A stretch of 64,000 nt of DNA from Oscillospiraceae bacterium (lineage in GTDB: Bacteria > Bacillota_A > Clostridia > Oscillospirales > Ruminococcaceae). The notes below the pieces were generated by a model that worked only from the letters and a program-made list of their open reading frames with translations, ran no database searches and was not told where the DNA came from. Below are positions 7,872 through 16,572 of this stretch, piece by piece. Where the stretch lies: NCBI GenBank assembly GCA_017829075.1, contig JAGAJA010000012.1, positions 1 through 64,000 on the forward strand, given 5' to 3'. A program made the translations under genes and the position numbers. Every line of letters starts with the position of its first letter. Positions within the stretch are counted from its first letter, which is position 1.

Positions 7872-9995
7872 GTGATAAGACTTCCAGATCTTGACGACCA
7901 GAAATACAGTGATATAGTGGAAGCTGCAAAAAGGCGTATCCCTGTCATATTTCCCGAATGGACAGATTTTAACGAGCATGATCCGGGAATAACTGTTATT
8001 GAGGTCTTTGCGTGGCTCAAGGAGATGCAGCAGTATTATCTGAACAAGATCTCCGATAAGAGCCGTTCTGATATGTTCCGGCTGCTGGGAATCGATATGC
8101 AGAAAACTGCTCCATCTTCGGTTTCAGTGAGCTTTGACGGCGCTGCTCCGGAGCGGATTCCTATCGGGGTTCGGCTTAGGACAGCAGACGGAATCGAGTT
8201 CGTGAACGATGAGGAATTTATCCGTCCGGAATTCAGCATTGAAAGAGTTTTTCTTGAAAATGAGAATTCGGCAATGGATATAACCGATCTGGTCAGCGAC
8301 TCAGACAGCAGTTTTTATCCGTTCGGAAGCCGTCTTTTTTCCGGCAGGCGGGCATTGTACATCGGGCTTTCCTGCCCGTGTGAAAGAGCAGAGCTGCTTT
8401 TTGACATCGTGGACAGACTTCCGGTGAAGAGGTCGCTCCCTTCAGAAAGCTCTGAACCACCCCGCGGCATCGTTTGGGAATACAGCACAAGAAGCGGGTT
8501 CAAACCATGCTCCTGCGTAAAGGACGATACCTTTGCCCTTTCTTTCAGCGGAGGGATCACCCTTGAACAGGGTTCGGATTTCGCGGCGGACGACAACGGC
8601 GGAAAAATGCCGGATCTTTGCTGGATAAGAGCGCGTCTTACCGACAGTGGTTGCGAGGATATGCCTCAGCTCAAGAGGATAGGCTGCGGCGGAATGAAGC
8701 TTGTACAGAAAAAGCGTCTTGCAGCGTCCGGGGACTATGTTTCCGACGGAAAATCTCCGATAGCTGTAAGGGATATGCTCGCAAGGGAAGGGCAGTGCCT
8801 TGTTTTTGTCAGGGACAGTTTCGGCTGGATGGCTGATGAAAACGCAGAGGTATCACAAACCGGGTACGGAGCAGATGTCAAGCTTTCCGATAACGCAGAG
8901 TTAAGCGATGACGGCGCAGCAAATGTAAGAGTCGTCCGGTTCGAGGAGGGCTTCGGAAGAAGCAGAATGTTCTTTTCCTCCGACGGACTTCCCTGTCAGC
9001 GGATAGCATTTGACGCAGAGGACAGCGTATTATGCGGCGAGCTAAGAATAATGGTGCTGGACAGAGCCAGCGCGGAAGAACCCAGATGGAGGGAGTATTT
9101 CTATACCGACAGATTATCCGCAGCCGGACCTTACGACCGCTGCTTTGGGTATGACGCTGAGCGGCGGGAGATAGTTTTCGGTGACAACGAGCATGGAGAA
9201 GTTCCTCCTTCGGGAAATGATAACATTATTGTTTTCGGCTGCTCTGTAACTAAGGGCGCTGCCGGAAACGTGATTTCCGGGAATATAACGTCGCTTGATT
9301 TCCTCGAAGAAGAGTACAGGCTCATTCAGAACGCCGACAGCTCCGGCGGAGCGGACAACGAAACGCTTCATCACGCGCTGGGACGCGTCCGGGAGCTCCT
9401 GAATGAAAGCTCGCGGGCGGTCACGGCGGAGGATTACCGTGCGGCTGCGATGAAAACCCCCGGAATAAGGATAGCTGACGCGGCTGCGATACCGTTCTTT
9501 GACGAGCAGAGCAGCGTAGTATCCGAGGACAAAGCGCCCAACAGCGTTTCGCTGGTGGTTATTCCATACAGCGCGGAGCGCTTTCCAGTTCCGGACGAAA
9601 GATTTATTACAGCGGTGCAAAGACATGCTGAGAATTACCGCCTGATAACAACAAATCTGAAGGTGATACCTCCGGTTTATATCCGGATAGATATTTCTGC
9701 GGAGCTTATCTGCGGAACAAGGGAAGTACAGCAGGTGGTGAGCCGTGTTGGAAAGGAGCTTGAACAGACCCTTTCTGTATACGGCGCGGACGGCAGAACA
9801 CGGTTCGGCGCTCCGGTGTCCGAGGAAAGCCTGATCGCGCAGATCTGTTCCGTTGACGGAGTACTCTCTGTGAAGAATATCCGGATCTCTGCTGATAATA
9901 CGGCGTGCAGCCGCGACAGATACGGAAAGATCATAATTCCTCCCAACGCTGTGGCGTATTGCGGCGATGTGAATATTACGGTTGCAGAATCCTGA
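7872..9995 (+). CDS. Baseplate J-like protein 2 (Afp12/Afp11-type wedge partner)
   Basis: A 707-residue second wedge protein. The N-terminus reads DLDDQKYSDIVEAAKRRIPVIFPEWTDFNEHDPGITVIEVFAWLKEMQQYYLNKISD, the usual opening of eCIS/tail baseplate assembly proteins (TDxNxHDPGITLIE pattern). The C-terminal part repeats the J signature (FGDNEHGEVPPSGNDNI, SSRAVTAEDYRAAAMKTPGIRIADAAAI, ISAELICGTREVQQVVSRV). I prefer the GTG at 7872, which sits 7 nt from AAGGAG; the in-frame ATG two codons earlier lies only 1 nt from it. Co-directional with, and 17 nt from, the larger J protein. Confidence 0.88.
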   Translation: MIRLPDLDDQKYSDIVEAAKRRIPVIFPEWTDFNEHDPGITVIEVFAWLKEMQQYYLNKISDKSRSDMFRLLGIDMQKTAPSSVSVSFDGAAPERIPIGVRLRTADGIEFVNDEEFIRPEFSIERVFLENENSAMDITDLVSDSDSSFYPFGSRLFSGRRALYIGLSCPCERAELLFDIVDRLPVKRSLPSESSEPPRGIVWEYSTRSGFKPCSCVKDDTFALSFSGGITLEQGSDFAADDNGGKMPDLCWIRARLTDSGCEDMPQLKRIGCGGMKLVQKKRLAASGDYVSDGKSPIAVRDMLAREGQCLVFVRDSFGWMADENAEVSQTGYGADVKLSDNAELSDDGAANVRVVRFEEGFGRSRMFFSSDGLPCQRIAFDAEDSVLCGELRIMVLDRASAEEPRWREYFYTDRLSAAGPYDRCFGYDAERREIVFGDNEHGEVPPSGNDNIIVFGCSVTKGAAGNVISGNITSLDFLEEEYRLIQNADSSGGADNETLHHALGRVRELLNESSRAVTAEDYRAAAMKTPGIRIADAAAIPFFDEQSSVVSEDKAPNSVSLVVIPYSAERFPVPDERFITAVQRHAENYRLITTNLKVIPPVYIRIDISAELICGTREVQQVVSRVGKELEQTLSVYGADGRTRFGAPVSEESLIAQICSVDGVLSVKNIRISADNTACSRDRYGKIIIPPNAVAYCGDVNITVAES

Positions 9996-10010
9996 TGAGG
10001 GGTGAGATAA

Positions 10011-11153
10011 ATGAACAACAGCAGGCTCTATATAACGCTCAACCGCGCTTCTGAGTGGAGCCGCGGACTGCTCTGCGGACTGAAGCTTCAGGGAAACAGC
10101 GTGGTCTTTGATGATGAAGGCGGTTCCTTTGCTTCATTGATAACCGGCTCAGTGGACTCGGCGGAGCATAACTTCTGCTGGAAAAACCTGCTCGCGGATA
10201 TAGAAATTCCTGAAAGCATGATAATGCGCATATATGCTTATACAGCGGACTCAACGCTTTGCAGCATTGATGATTCTGCTGCGGAGCTTGACAGCTATCT
10301 TGCGGACAAAACAGTTTCCGCAGAGGAGAAGCTGAAAAAGCTGGAGCCGATGTTCAAGCTTATTGGCACAGGAACGTCCGATTGTCCGGTGAATATGCGC
10401 GGAAGATATATCTGGATAAAGCTTGAGTTTGTGGCGCTGGAGGAGCGCGGAATGAAGCTGAATAAGCTGAAGCTGCTCCTGAAAAGCGAGAGCATTATGG
10501 ACTATCTCCCGGAGGTATACCGCGCCGAGGACGGCGAAAACGGCTTTATGTCGCGATATATTTCCATATTTGACAGCATATTCTTTGATATGGACGATAA
10601 AATAGCCGCGCTTGATGAGGGCTTTGACTATCGTTCCGCCGATGGTGTTATGCTGAGATACCTTGCGGAGTGGCTCGACATAGACGACACCGCTTATCTG
10701 TCCGACGAGGAGCTTCGAAAGAAAATAAGCGCCGCGCCGGAGGAATACCGGGCGCTAGGCACAAAACGCGGTCTGTCCGACTGGATAGAAAACGAATACG
10801 GCGTGAAGCCGAATATCATCGAGTATTACAATGTGAGAAAGATGGTATATGAGGGCAGGGACAGGGAATGTTACCGCAGGCTTTTCGGCGTCAATCCTTA
10901 CAGCTTCTTCATTCTACTGCCGGAAACCGTGTTTCAAAACACGCACGAGGCGAACATTTTCATGGAAAAGCTGCGAAAACGAGTCCCGGCATACACTCAG
11001 CCACAGGTGGTATTAACAAGGCAGAGTGTGATACTTGAAAATCACACCTATCTCGGAGTAAATACAGTGATAAGCGGCTATTCCGAGGCAGGAGCAGATA
11101 CAGGAAACAGAATATCCCACGATTTGATTTTAGGAGGAAACAACAATGAATAA
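10011..11153 (+). CDS. Phage tail protein I family protein of eCIS
   Basis: A 380-residue protein whose residues 160-280 carry the tail protein I / TIGR02242-like core: MDYLPEVYRAEDGENGFMSRYISIFDSIFFDMDDKI, then YLAEWLDIDDTAYLSDEELRKKISAAPEEYRALGTKRGLSDWIENEYG. In P2-like phages this protein links the baseplate to tail fibres, and the same is expected in eCIS. The N-terminal 150 residues are beta-rich and not assigned. The C-terminal 60 residues (RKRVPAYTQPQVVLTRQSVILENHTYLGVNT) look like a short fibre-binding domain. Ribosome binding site GAGGGGTGAG; the 3' end overlaps the next gene by 8 nt. Confidence 0.88.
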   Translation: MNNSRLYITLNRASEWSRGLLCGLKLQGNSVVFDDEGGSFASLITGSVDSAEHNFCWKNLLADIEIPESMIMRIYAYTADSTLCSIDDSAAELDSYLADKTVSAEEKLKKLEPMFKLIGTGTSDCPVNMRGRYIWIKLEFVALEERGMKLNKLKLLLKSESIMDYLPEVYRAEDGENGFMSRYISIFDSIFFDMDDKIAALDEGFDYRSADGVMLRYLAEWLDIDDTAYLSDEELRKKISAAPEEYRALGTKRGLSDWIENEYGVKPNIIEYYNVRKMVYEGRDRECYRRLFGVNPYSFFILLPETVFQNTHEANIFMEKLRKRVPAYTQPQVVLTRQSVILENHTYLGVNTVISGYSEAGADTGNRISHDLILGGNNNE

Positions 11154-12993
11154 TAACAAATATTTTCCGCTTGAAAGAAACAGGTATTTCTATGGGAAAA
11201 TGCTTACAGCGCGGGATTTTGAGATAGAGCAGCGTTATTTCAACAACAAGCGCAGGCTCATTAACCGTACTATTCTCGGCGTGGGAGTTGTCTGCGGACT
11301 GGGAGTTTATCAGAATGATGACTCTTCCTTTTCAGTGGAAACGGGAATGGCTCTCGACTATCTCGGCAGAGAGATAGTTGTGCCTGCTCCGGTAATAAGA
11401 AAGCTCCAGATGGTCGAGGGCGCTGAAAGCCTTGAGAAGTCGGATCAGGCTTATCTCTGCCTCAGCTATTCTCAGGACGACCGCGAGCCGGTAAACAGCA
11501 TCGGCGCTGCGGACTCCCAGAGCGAGCAGTACAATAAGATCGACGAGGGCTTCAGACTGTATCTCAGCACTGACGCTCCGGACGCAGCCGAGATATACGG
11601 AGGCGCAGGAATAAATTCCGTTTCAACAGTATACAGCTCCCACGGTCTGCGTATAATTCGTATAGTACCGCGTTTAGCGATCTCCGGGGACGAACTGACC
11701 GTTAAATTTGTCGTTCTCAAGGGAATAGACAGTCACCCGGTTTCCTTTACATACAGCTTTGAGTCGGAGTATTTCAAGCAGGGTGATTCCGACAAGAACG
11801 TAAAGTTCACCTTCACCGAGGACAAAAACCTCAAAAAGGACGTGTTCAATATCGAATACACCCTCAGAACGGCGCACGTTTCTGAGATGGCGGTAACTCT
11901 CGGAGAGGGCAAGGCTTCCATTTCTGTTCAGATGGGCGATTTCACTGATGTTACAGATATTTCTGACAATCCGGAGGTTTATCTCTGCGGTACAGAGGAG
12001 AGCCTTTCCGTAATGCGCGATACCAGAATGAGCACTCTCGAAAAGCACATCGGAGGAGAAAACACCCCGATCTATCTGGCAAAGATAGACTGCATGAATA
12101 TCGGTACAGGATATATCATTCGTCATATCACACCGCTGCCCTTTGGACAGAGGATCTCCAACGGCGTGGATTATTCCAGAACTGTTGAAGCTGCCGCCGC
12201 AGCGCCTGTTGAAGTGAGCGGCGCTCCGGTACTTACCAAGAGCGACAACTTCCTCCGGGGCGGAGTTTCTACCGAGGTGGAAACCCTTGAATACTGGCAG
12301 AAGCCGCAGGTAAGCGCTTCTTACAGCCAGCGGAACAAGAGCTTAAATTTCCGTTTCGGCATTCCCTCCAGCGAGGCTTATGATTATGCCACTGCCTCCG
12401 GAGTTATAGATATTCCGATTTCAGGCGCTATCCGGGTAAATGCGCGCTTTGCGTCTGCGGAGATATCCCACACGCTTGGCATAGGCGATGTAAGCGTAAC
12501 AGCTTCTGTTGAATTCGGCGAGGGCGAGGATCGCCGGCTGCTTTTCGGAAACGGAGAGATTTTTGCAACCAAAACTGAGAGCAAGTCGATCCCGAAGATA
12601 GATACAGCGGTAATTCTATATCCGGAAAGAGGAACGTTCAAGGTCGGAGTAATGCTCAGCGATTATGTTGAGGGTCATTCCATAAGAATTCGCTGGTTCG
12701 CATATAAGCCGACAAGGGACACAGCGCTTATGCGGACAAAGGACAATGTTGTTATCAGAATAACTCCGGACATTCAGAAGCTGAAGCCCCTTGAGCGGAT
12801 ACGCTTCAAGGCTGAGGTTGAGGGCTCTGCTGACAAGGGAGTTATCTGGTCGGTAAAGGACGCCGACGGCGGAAATATCGACGACAACGGACTTTATCAG
12901 GCGCCGTCCGCACCGGGAACCTATGAGATCAGCGCAGTCAGCGCCTCAGACTCCGAAAGCCGGACATCAGCGTTTGTTATCGTCGGGGAATAA
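11146..12993 (+). CDS. eCIS baseplate/fibre-associated protein with C-terminal Ig-like domain
   Basis: A 615-residue protein. Its N-terminus (NRYFYGKMLTARDFEIEQRYFNNKRRLINRTILGVGVVCGLGVYQ) is a pattern I associate with uncharacterised proteins in eCIS loci next to the baseplate genes. The middle is beta-rich, with no signal peptide or membrane segment. Residues 525-615 look like an Ig-like module (PLERIRFKAEVEGSADKGVIWSVKD...NGLYQAPSAPGTYEISAVSASDSES). Position after tail protein I and the Ig-like end make a fibre or baseplate decoration role plausible, which is inference. The start has AGGAGG and overlaps the preceding gene by 8 nt. Confidence 0.7.
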   Translation: MNNNKYFPLERNRYFYGKMLTARDFEIEQRYFNNKRRLINRTILGVGVVCGLGVYQNDDSSFSVETGMALDYLGREIVVPAPVIRKLQMVEGAESLEKSDQAYLCLSYSQDDREPVNSIGAADSQSEQYNKIDEGFRLYLSTDAPDAAEIYGGAGINSVSTVYSSHGLRIIRIVPRLAISGDELTVKFVVLKGIDSHPVSFTYSFESEYFKQGDSDKNVKFTFTEDKNLKKDVFNIEYTLRTAHVSEMAVTLGEGKASISVQMGDFTDVTDISDNPEVYLCGTEESLSVMRDTRMSTLEKHIGGENTPIYLAKIDCMNIGTGYIIRHITPLPFGQRISNGVDYSRTVEAAAAAPVEVSGAPVLTKSDNFLRGGVSTEVETLEYWQKPQVSASYSQRNKSLNFRFGIPSSEAYDYATASGVIDIPISGAIRVNARFASAEISHTLGIGDVSVTASVEFGEGEDRRLLFGNGEIFATKTESKSIPKIDTAVILYPERGTFKVGVMLSDYVEGHSIRIRWFAYKPTRDTALMRTKDNVVIRITPDIQKLKPLERIRFKAEVEGSADKGVIWSVKDADGGNIDDNGLYQAPSAPGTYEISAVSASDSESRTSAFVIVGE

Positions 12994-13034
12994 GCATTAT
13001 ATAATGATCAGATCTTATTGCAGGGGGGACAGCA

Positions 13035-13766
13035 ATGCAGGCTCTTTTGAACAGCGGAAGATACAAGGTTGTGGAGGTACTGTACTCTGATCCCTGCTAT
13101 GATCTGTGTCTTTGTACCGATATCATGGTAAACACCAGCGATATGGTTATAGTCAATACCTACAAGGACAGACAGATCATTCATGAGTATCTTCCGGTTT
13201 TCTATGCGCTCAATATGAACAGGATAAAGGATTTCCGCGAGCTGATAACCTCAGACGGAAGCATTTCGGTGGTATTTACCTATCATCGCGGAGTCCCGTT
13301 CAGCGAATTTTACAAAAAGAAAAAGGGTTCAAAGCCGGATTATTATAAATCTGTTTCGATAGCCGGAAAACTGCTGAAAGACGCGCTTGAGCTTGATCTT
13401 GCTGATGACAGGATCGCTGCCTGCGCTCTTGCAGAGGAAAACATCATGATAGACGAAACGGGCAGAGATGTCGGAATGAACTGCCGTATTGATCCGAATG
13501 TGAAGCCGGAGGAAGGCTTCAGAGGAAAAAGACTCGGAGAACTGCTGCGGAAAATGTTCCCGGAGGACAGATATCTTCCCGCCGAAATAAGGCAGTTTAT
13601 ATTAGAACTCGGTAACGGAAAGTATCCGACCTGCACGGCGGTTTATTCCCGATGGCGCGAGATAATTGACAGCGCCGAGCAGACGAGAAAGGAATACGAG
13701 AAGGAAACCTTTACTCAGTATCTGTTCCGCAGAGCAAAGGAGAAAAAACAACAAAGAAACCGCTAA
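13035..13766 (+). CDS. Probable degenerate protein-kinase-fold protein
   Basis: A 243-residue cytosolic protein with faint but ordered kinase-like features: an opening SGRYKVVEVLYSDPCYDLCLCTDI, a hinge-like segment ISVVFTYHRGVPFSEFYKKKKG, a helix like the kinase E helix (SVSIAGKLLKDALEL), and ENIMIDETG, which resembles the strand around the catalytic Asn. The Gly-rich loop, the VAIK lysine, the HRD motif and DFG are all missing, so it is read as a pseudokinase if it is a kinase fold at all. It lies between the baseplate genes and a membrane cyclase-like gene, with a strong AGGGGGG ribosome binding site. A scaffold or sensor role is inference only. Confidence 0.55.
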   Translation: MQALLNSGRYKVVEVLYSDPCYDLCLCTDIMVNTSDMVIVNTYKDRQIIHEYLPVFYALNMNRIKDFRELITSDGSISVVFTYHRGVPFSEFYKKKKGSKPDYYKSVSIAGKLLKDALELDLADDRIAACALAEENIMIDETGRDVGMNCRIDPNVKPEEGFRGKRLGELLRKMFPEDRYLPAEIRQFILELGNGKYPTCTAVYSRWREIIDSAEQTRKEYEKETFTQYLFRRAKEKKQQRNR

Positions 13767-13788
13767 AAACTAAATGGAGGCAGACTCG

Positions 13789-16533
13789 ATGATAAAGAAA
13801 ACAGTCAGCTTTATAATTATACTTCTGGCGTACCTGATAATCGGAGCCGCGGTGCTTATCGGAACGGGAAATTTCGGGTACGACTTTACAGATACAACGG
13901 ACGATGAGATTAAATATTCCTATGCCCTTGACCGTGCCGGAGATGTGTATTACGCTGCGGACGCTGCCGAGGAGAAATTCCTTGTGTCTGTTGACTCCTC
14001 AGGAAAAAAGCTGTTTGAAAAGAATCTGGACAGTGAGATCTTCGGAGATGTTTTCTATGTTGACAGCATTTATGTCGAGCATGATAAGAATATTTATATC
14101 TCGGTTTTCGGATATGACTATGATACGGGTATCATAACAGATGTTTCCGTACATAAATTCTACGAGGACGGCAGCTACGCGCAGAAGATATTCTTCTCTG
14201 AGGTAAACGTATATCCGAATTCCCGCGCTAAGATCATTTCTTCGTTCACCGAGGACGATTCCGGAGTATATTTTGCATTACTGACTGACGGCAAGGCAGA
14301 GCTTTTCACTTGCAAGAAGAACAACTCCGAGCCTGTTGAAAAGGTTGGAGAATTTACGGTTGACGTTCCGGTTTATGGATTTGCGGCGATCTCCTCCAAA
14401 AGCATTGCCGTGGGAACAAAGGGCGGTATAAAGATTTTCAGCCCTGACGGATCACGTTTTCTCAGCGACAGCAGCGGTGCGGTTTTCGACCGGTTCTGGA
14501 ACGGAATTAATTCCACCTATGTAATGGATTCCGTCAGCGGAAATATCTATACGATTTCGCAGGATTATTCCATGGCTTCTGTCCTCAGCGGCAAAAAGAT
14601 CATCAATGCCGAGGACGGTCTGTCTGTTTCGGATATGGACGACATAGCGGTAAGTATTACCGGAAATATTCTGGGAACAGTCCGCAGCGAAAATGTCCGC
14701 ATTTATGCCGGAAGCTTTTCGCTCATGTCGGAGATCACCGTTGACAGTACGGATATGAGCTCCATGGTCAATGCGATACTTGCGGATCTGGCTGTTCTGG
14801 CGGCGGTCATTCTGATGACTATTCTCACATGGGATTTCTTTTGCAGTATCCTCAAGATGCGCTTGTCTATACTGCTCAGACAGTCGCTGCTCATAATCAT
14901 GGCGATAGTTGTCATGCTTTATTCGCTGTCTTATTTCGTTATAGTTCCTCAGGTGGAGCAGATAATCCTTGAAAACTACAAGCACGAGGCAGAGCTTGTT
15001 GCAAATACGCTTGAAGCCAGCATAAGCGGATATGTTTCCGCCGGAGAAAAGGTTGACTATGAAGCATATACCTTATTCCTTGAAGAGTACGGCAGCGCTG
15101 CGGCTGCTTCGGAAATACCTGAGGATTATTCCCAGACTGTCCGGAAGCCAGCAGTGGATCTAATTGAAAACCGTTCAGGGAAAATGACGGTTATTGCCTC
15201 CGGAGAACTTTATCCATTCGGTTATCCTGCGGATATGCTGTTGTACGACTATGATCTGACAGAAGTCGCAGAGAAAATGACGGGAGATGAGGAATTCCTT
15301 ATCAGCTCGCGCCCAGATGGGCAAAGGCTTTACCTCCTGCGCAGAATAACTCTCCCGATGTCCGGCAATGACGCATATATCTTTGTCGGAAGTGAGATCA
15401 ACGAGCTTTCCGGCGCCAGCGCCAGCATAAAGAATACCCTTAATATGTTCTTGATACTTGGCGGAGCCATTCTTGCGGCGGTATTCATGCTGATCGAGAG
15501 CATAACCTCGCACTCCGTCAGAAAGCTGAAGCGTTCTGTTGACAGGATCGCCAGCGGCGAATACACCGCTCCGGTGGACATAAGATCCGGCGATGAGGTC
15601 GAGGAGCTTTCATATTCCGTCAAGGATCTCGCGCACCATATCATTGACAAGACCACCAGCCTTGAGCGGCTAAATAACTCATATTATCGTTTCGTTCCGC
15701 AGAGCTTCCTTACGACTCTCGGAGAGAATAAGATAGAAAAGGTAGGAAAGTCGCTGCACGCTAAAAAGCACATGGCGGTGCTGTTCCTCAGATTTGATTT
15801 CTCCCAGCCGCTCTCCGGCATGGAGGCTCAGGACATCTTCAGCAACATAAATTCTGTTTATGAGCATATCATGCCCATAATCGACATGAACGGAGGAACA
15901 GGCTATAACTTCCTGTTCAACGGACTTAGCGCGATATTCCCGGAAAGCACGGAAAGCGCGCTTCAGGCGGCTATCAGGATAAGAGAAACGATAAACTCAT
16001 ACAACGACATACAGCGTTCCCGGAACAAGCGTACCGCCGAGGTGCGTATAGTTATCAGCGAGGGCGAGGTTCTTCTCGGATTTATCGGTGATGACAAACG
16101 AATGGAGCCAACTGTGGTTTCCACCGCGATCAACGAGTCAGAGGAGATCGAAAAGATCCTTTCGGACAGCGGATTGTATATTGTATGTACAGAAAGCGCA
16201 TTCCGTTCGCTGCCTGAGAACAAATACAGAAACCGCTGCATAGGAAGCTTTGTCACCGCCGAGGGAGCGCGGGTGCTCTACGATATGTTTGACAGTGATC
16301 CCTACACGATGATAAAGCTCAAGGAGCAGTTCATGATGAAATTTGAGCTTGGCGTGAACCTGTTCAAGAAGCAGGATTTCGTGAACGCGCGAAACGTGTT
16401 CATGGATATCGCCAAATACGCGGCGGACGACGGCGTTTCGAGGAATTATCTGTATCTTTCCGAGCGCAATATCTCCGCAGAAAAGAAGCAGCTTACCTAC
16501 ACTGTATATTCCGACGGCGGACAGGAACTATGA
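13789..16533 (+). CDS. Membrane protein: ectodomain, HAMP, degenerate class III cyclase domain
   Basis: A 914-residue membrane protein. A TM at residues 4-25 is followed by a roughly 290-residue extracytoplasmic beta-rich region resembling a propeller (repeated strand-turn units such as KNIYISVFGYDYDTG). Two TMs follow (about 325-350 and 362-385), then a second ectodomain, a TM near 545-565, HAMP (VRKLKRSVDRIASGEYTAPVDIRSGDEVEEL) and a C-terminal class III nucleotide cyclase-like domain. The metal-binding positions look lost: AVLFLRFDF stands where LFxDIxxFT is expected, and GGTGYNFLFNGLSAIF where a GD pair is expected. It is therefore probably not an active cyclase. I chose ATG 13789 with GGAGG eight bases upstream; the ATG at 13774 overlaps that site. 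Confidence 0.75.
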   Translation: MIKKTVSFIIILLAYLIIGAAVLIGTGNFGYDFTDTTDDEIKYSYALDRAGDVYYAADAAEEKFLVSVDSSGKKLFEKNLDSEIFGDVFYVDSIYVEHDKNIYISVFGYDYDTGIITDVSVHKFYEDGSYAQKIFFSEVNVYPNSRAKIISSFTEDDSGVYFALLTDGKAELFTCKKNNSEPVEKVGEFTVDVPVYGFAAISSKSIAVGTKGGIKIFSPDGSRFLSDSSGAVFDRFWNGINSTYVMDSVSGNIYTISQDYSMASVLSGKKIINAEDGLSVSDMDDIAVSITGNILGTVRSENVRIYAGSFSLMSEITVDSTDMSSMVNAILADLAVLAAVILMTILTWDFFCSILKMRLSILLRQSLLIIMAIVVMLYSLSYFVIVPQVEQIILENYKHEAELVANTLEASISGYVSAGEKVDYEAYTLFLEEYGSAAAASEIPEDYSQTVRKPAVDLIENRSGKMTVIASGELYPFGYPADMLLYDYDLTEVAEKMTGDEEFLISSRPDGQRLYLLRRITLPMSGNDAYIFVGSEINELSGASASIKNTLNMFLILGGAILAAVFMLIESITSHSVRKLKRSVDRIASGEYTAPVDIRSGDEVEELSYSVKDLAHHIIDKTTSLERLNNSYYRFVPQSFLTTLGENKIEKVGKSLHAKKHMAVLFLRFDFSQPLSGMEAQDIFSNINSVYEHIMPIIDMNGGTGYNFLFNGLSAIFPESTESALQAAIRIRETINSYNDIQRSRNKRTAEVRIVISEGEVLLGFIGDDKRMEPTVVSTAINESEEIEKILSDSGLYIVCTESAFRSLPENKYRNRCIGSFVTAEGARVLYDMFDSDPYTMIKLKEQFMMKFELGVNLFKKQDFVNARNVFMDIAKYAADDGVSRNYLYLSERNISAEKKQLTYTVYSDGGQEL

Positions 16534-16572
16534 CCGGCAGCGTCAATTATGTAAGGAAAGGATCTTATCTGT

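Noticed and set aside
6361..7929. 522-residue open frame on the minus strand
   Set aside because: Lies wholly opposite the large J-type gene, has low-complexity Arg/His-rich composition and no family resemblance.
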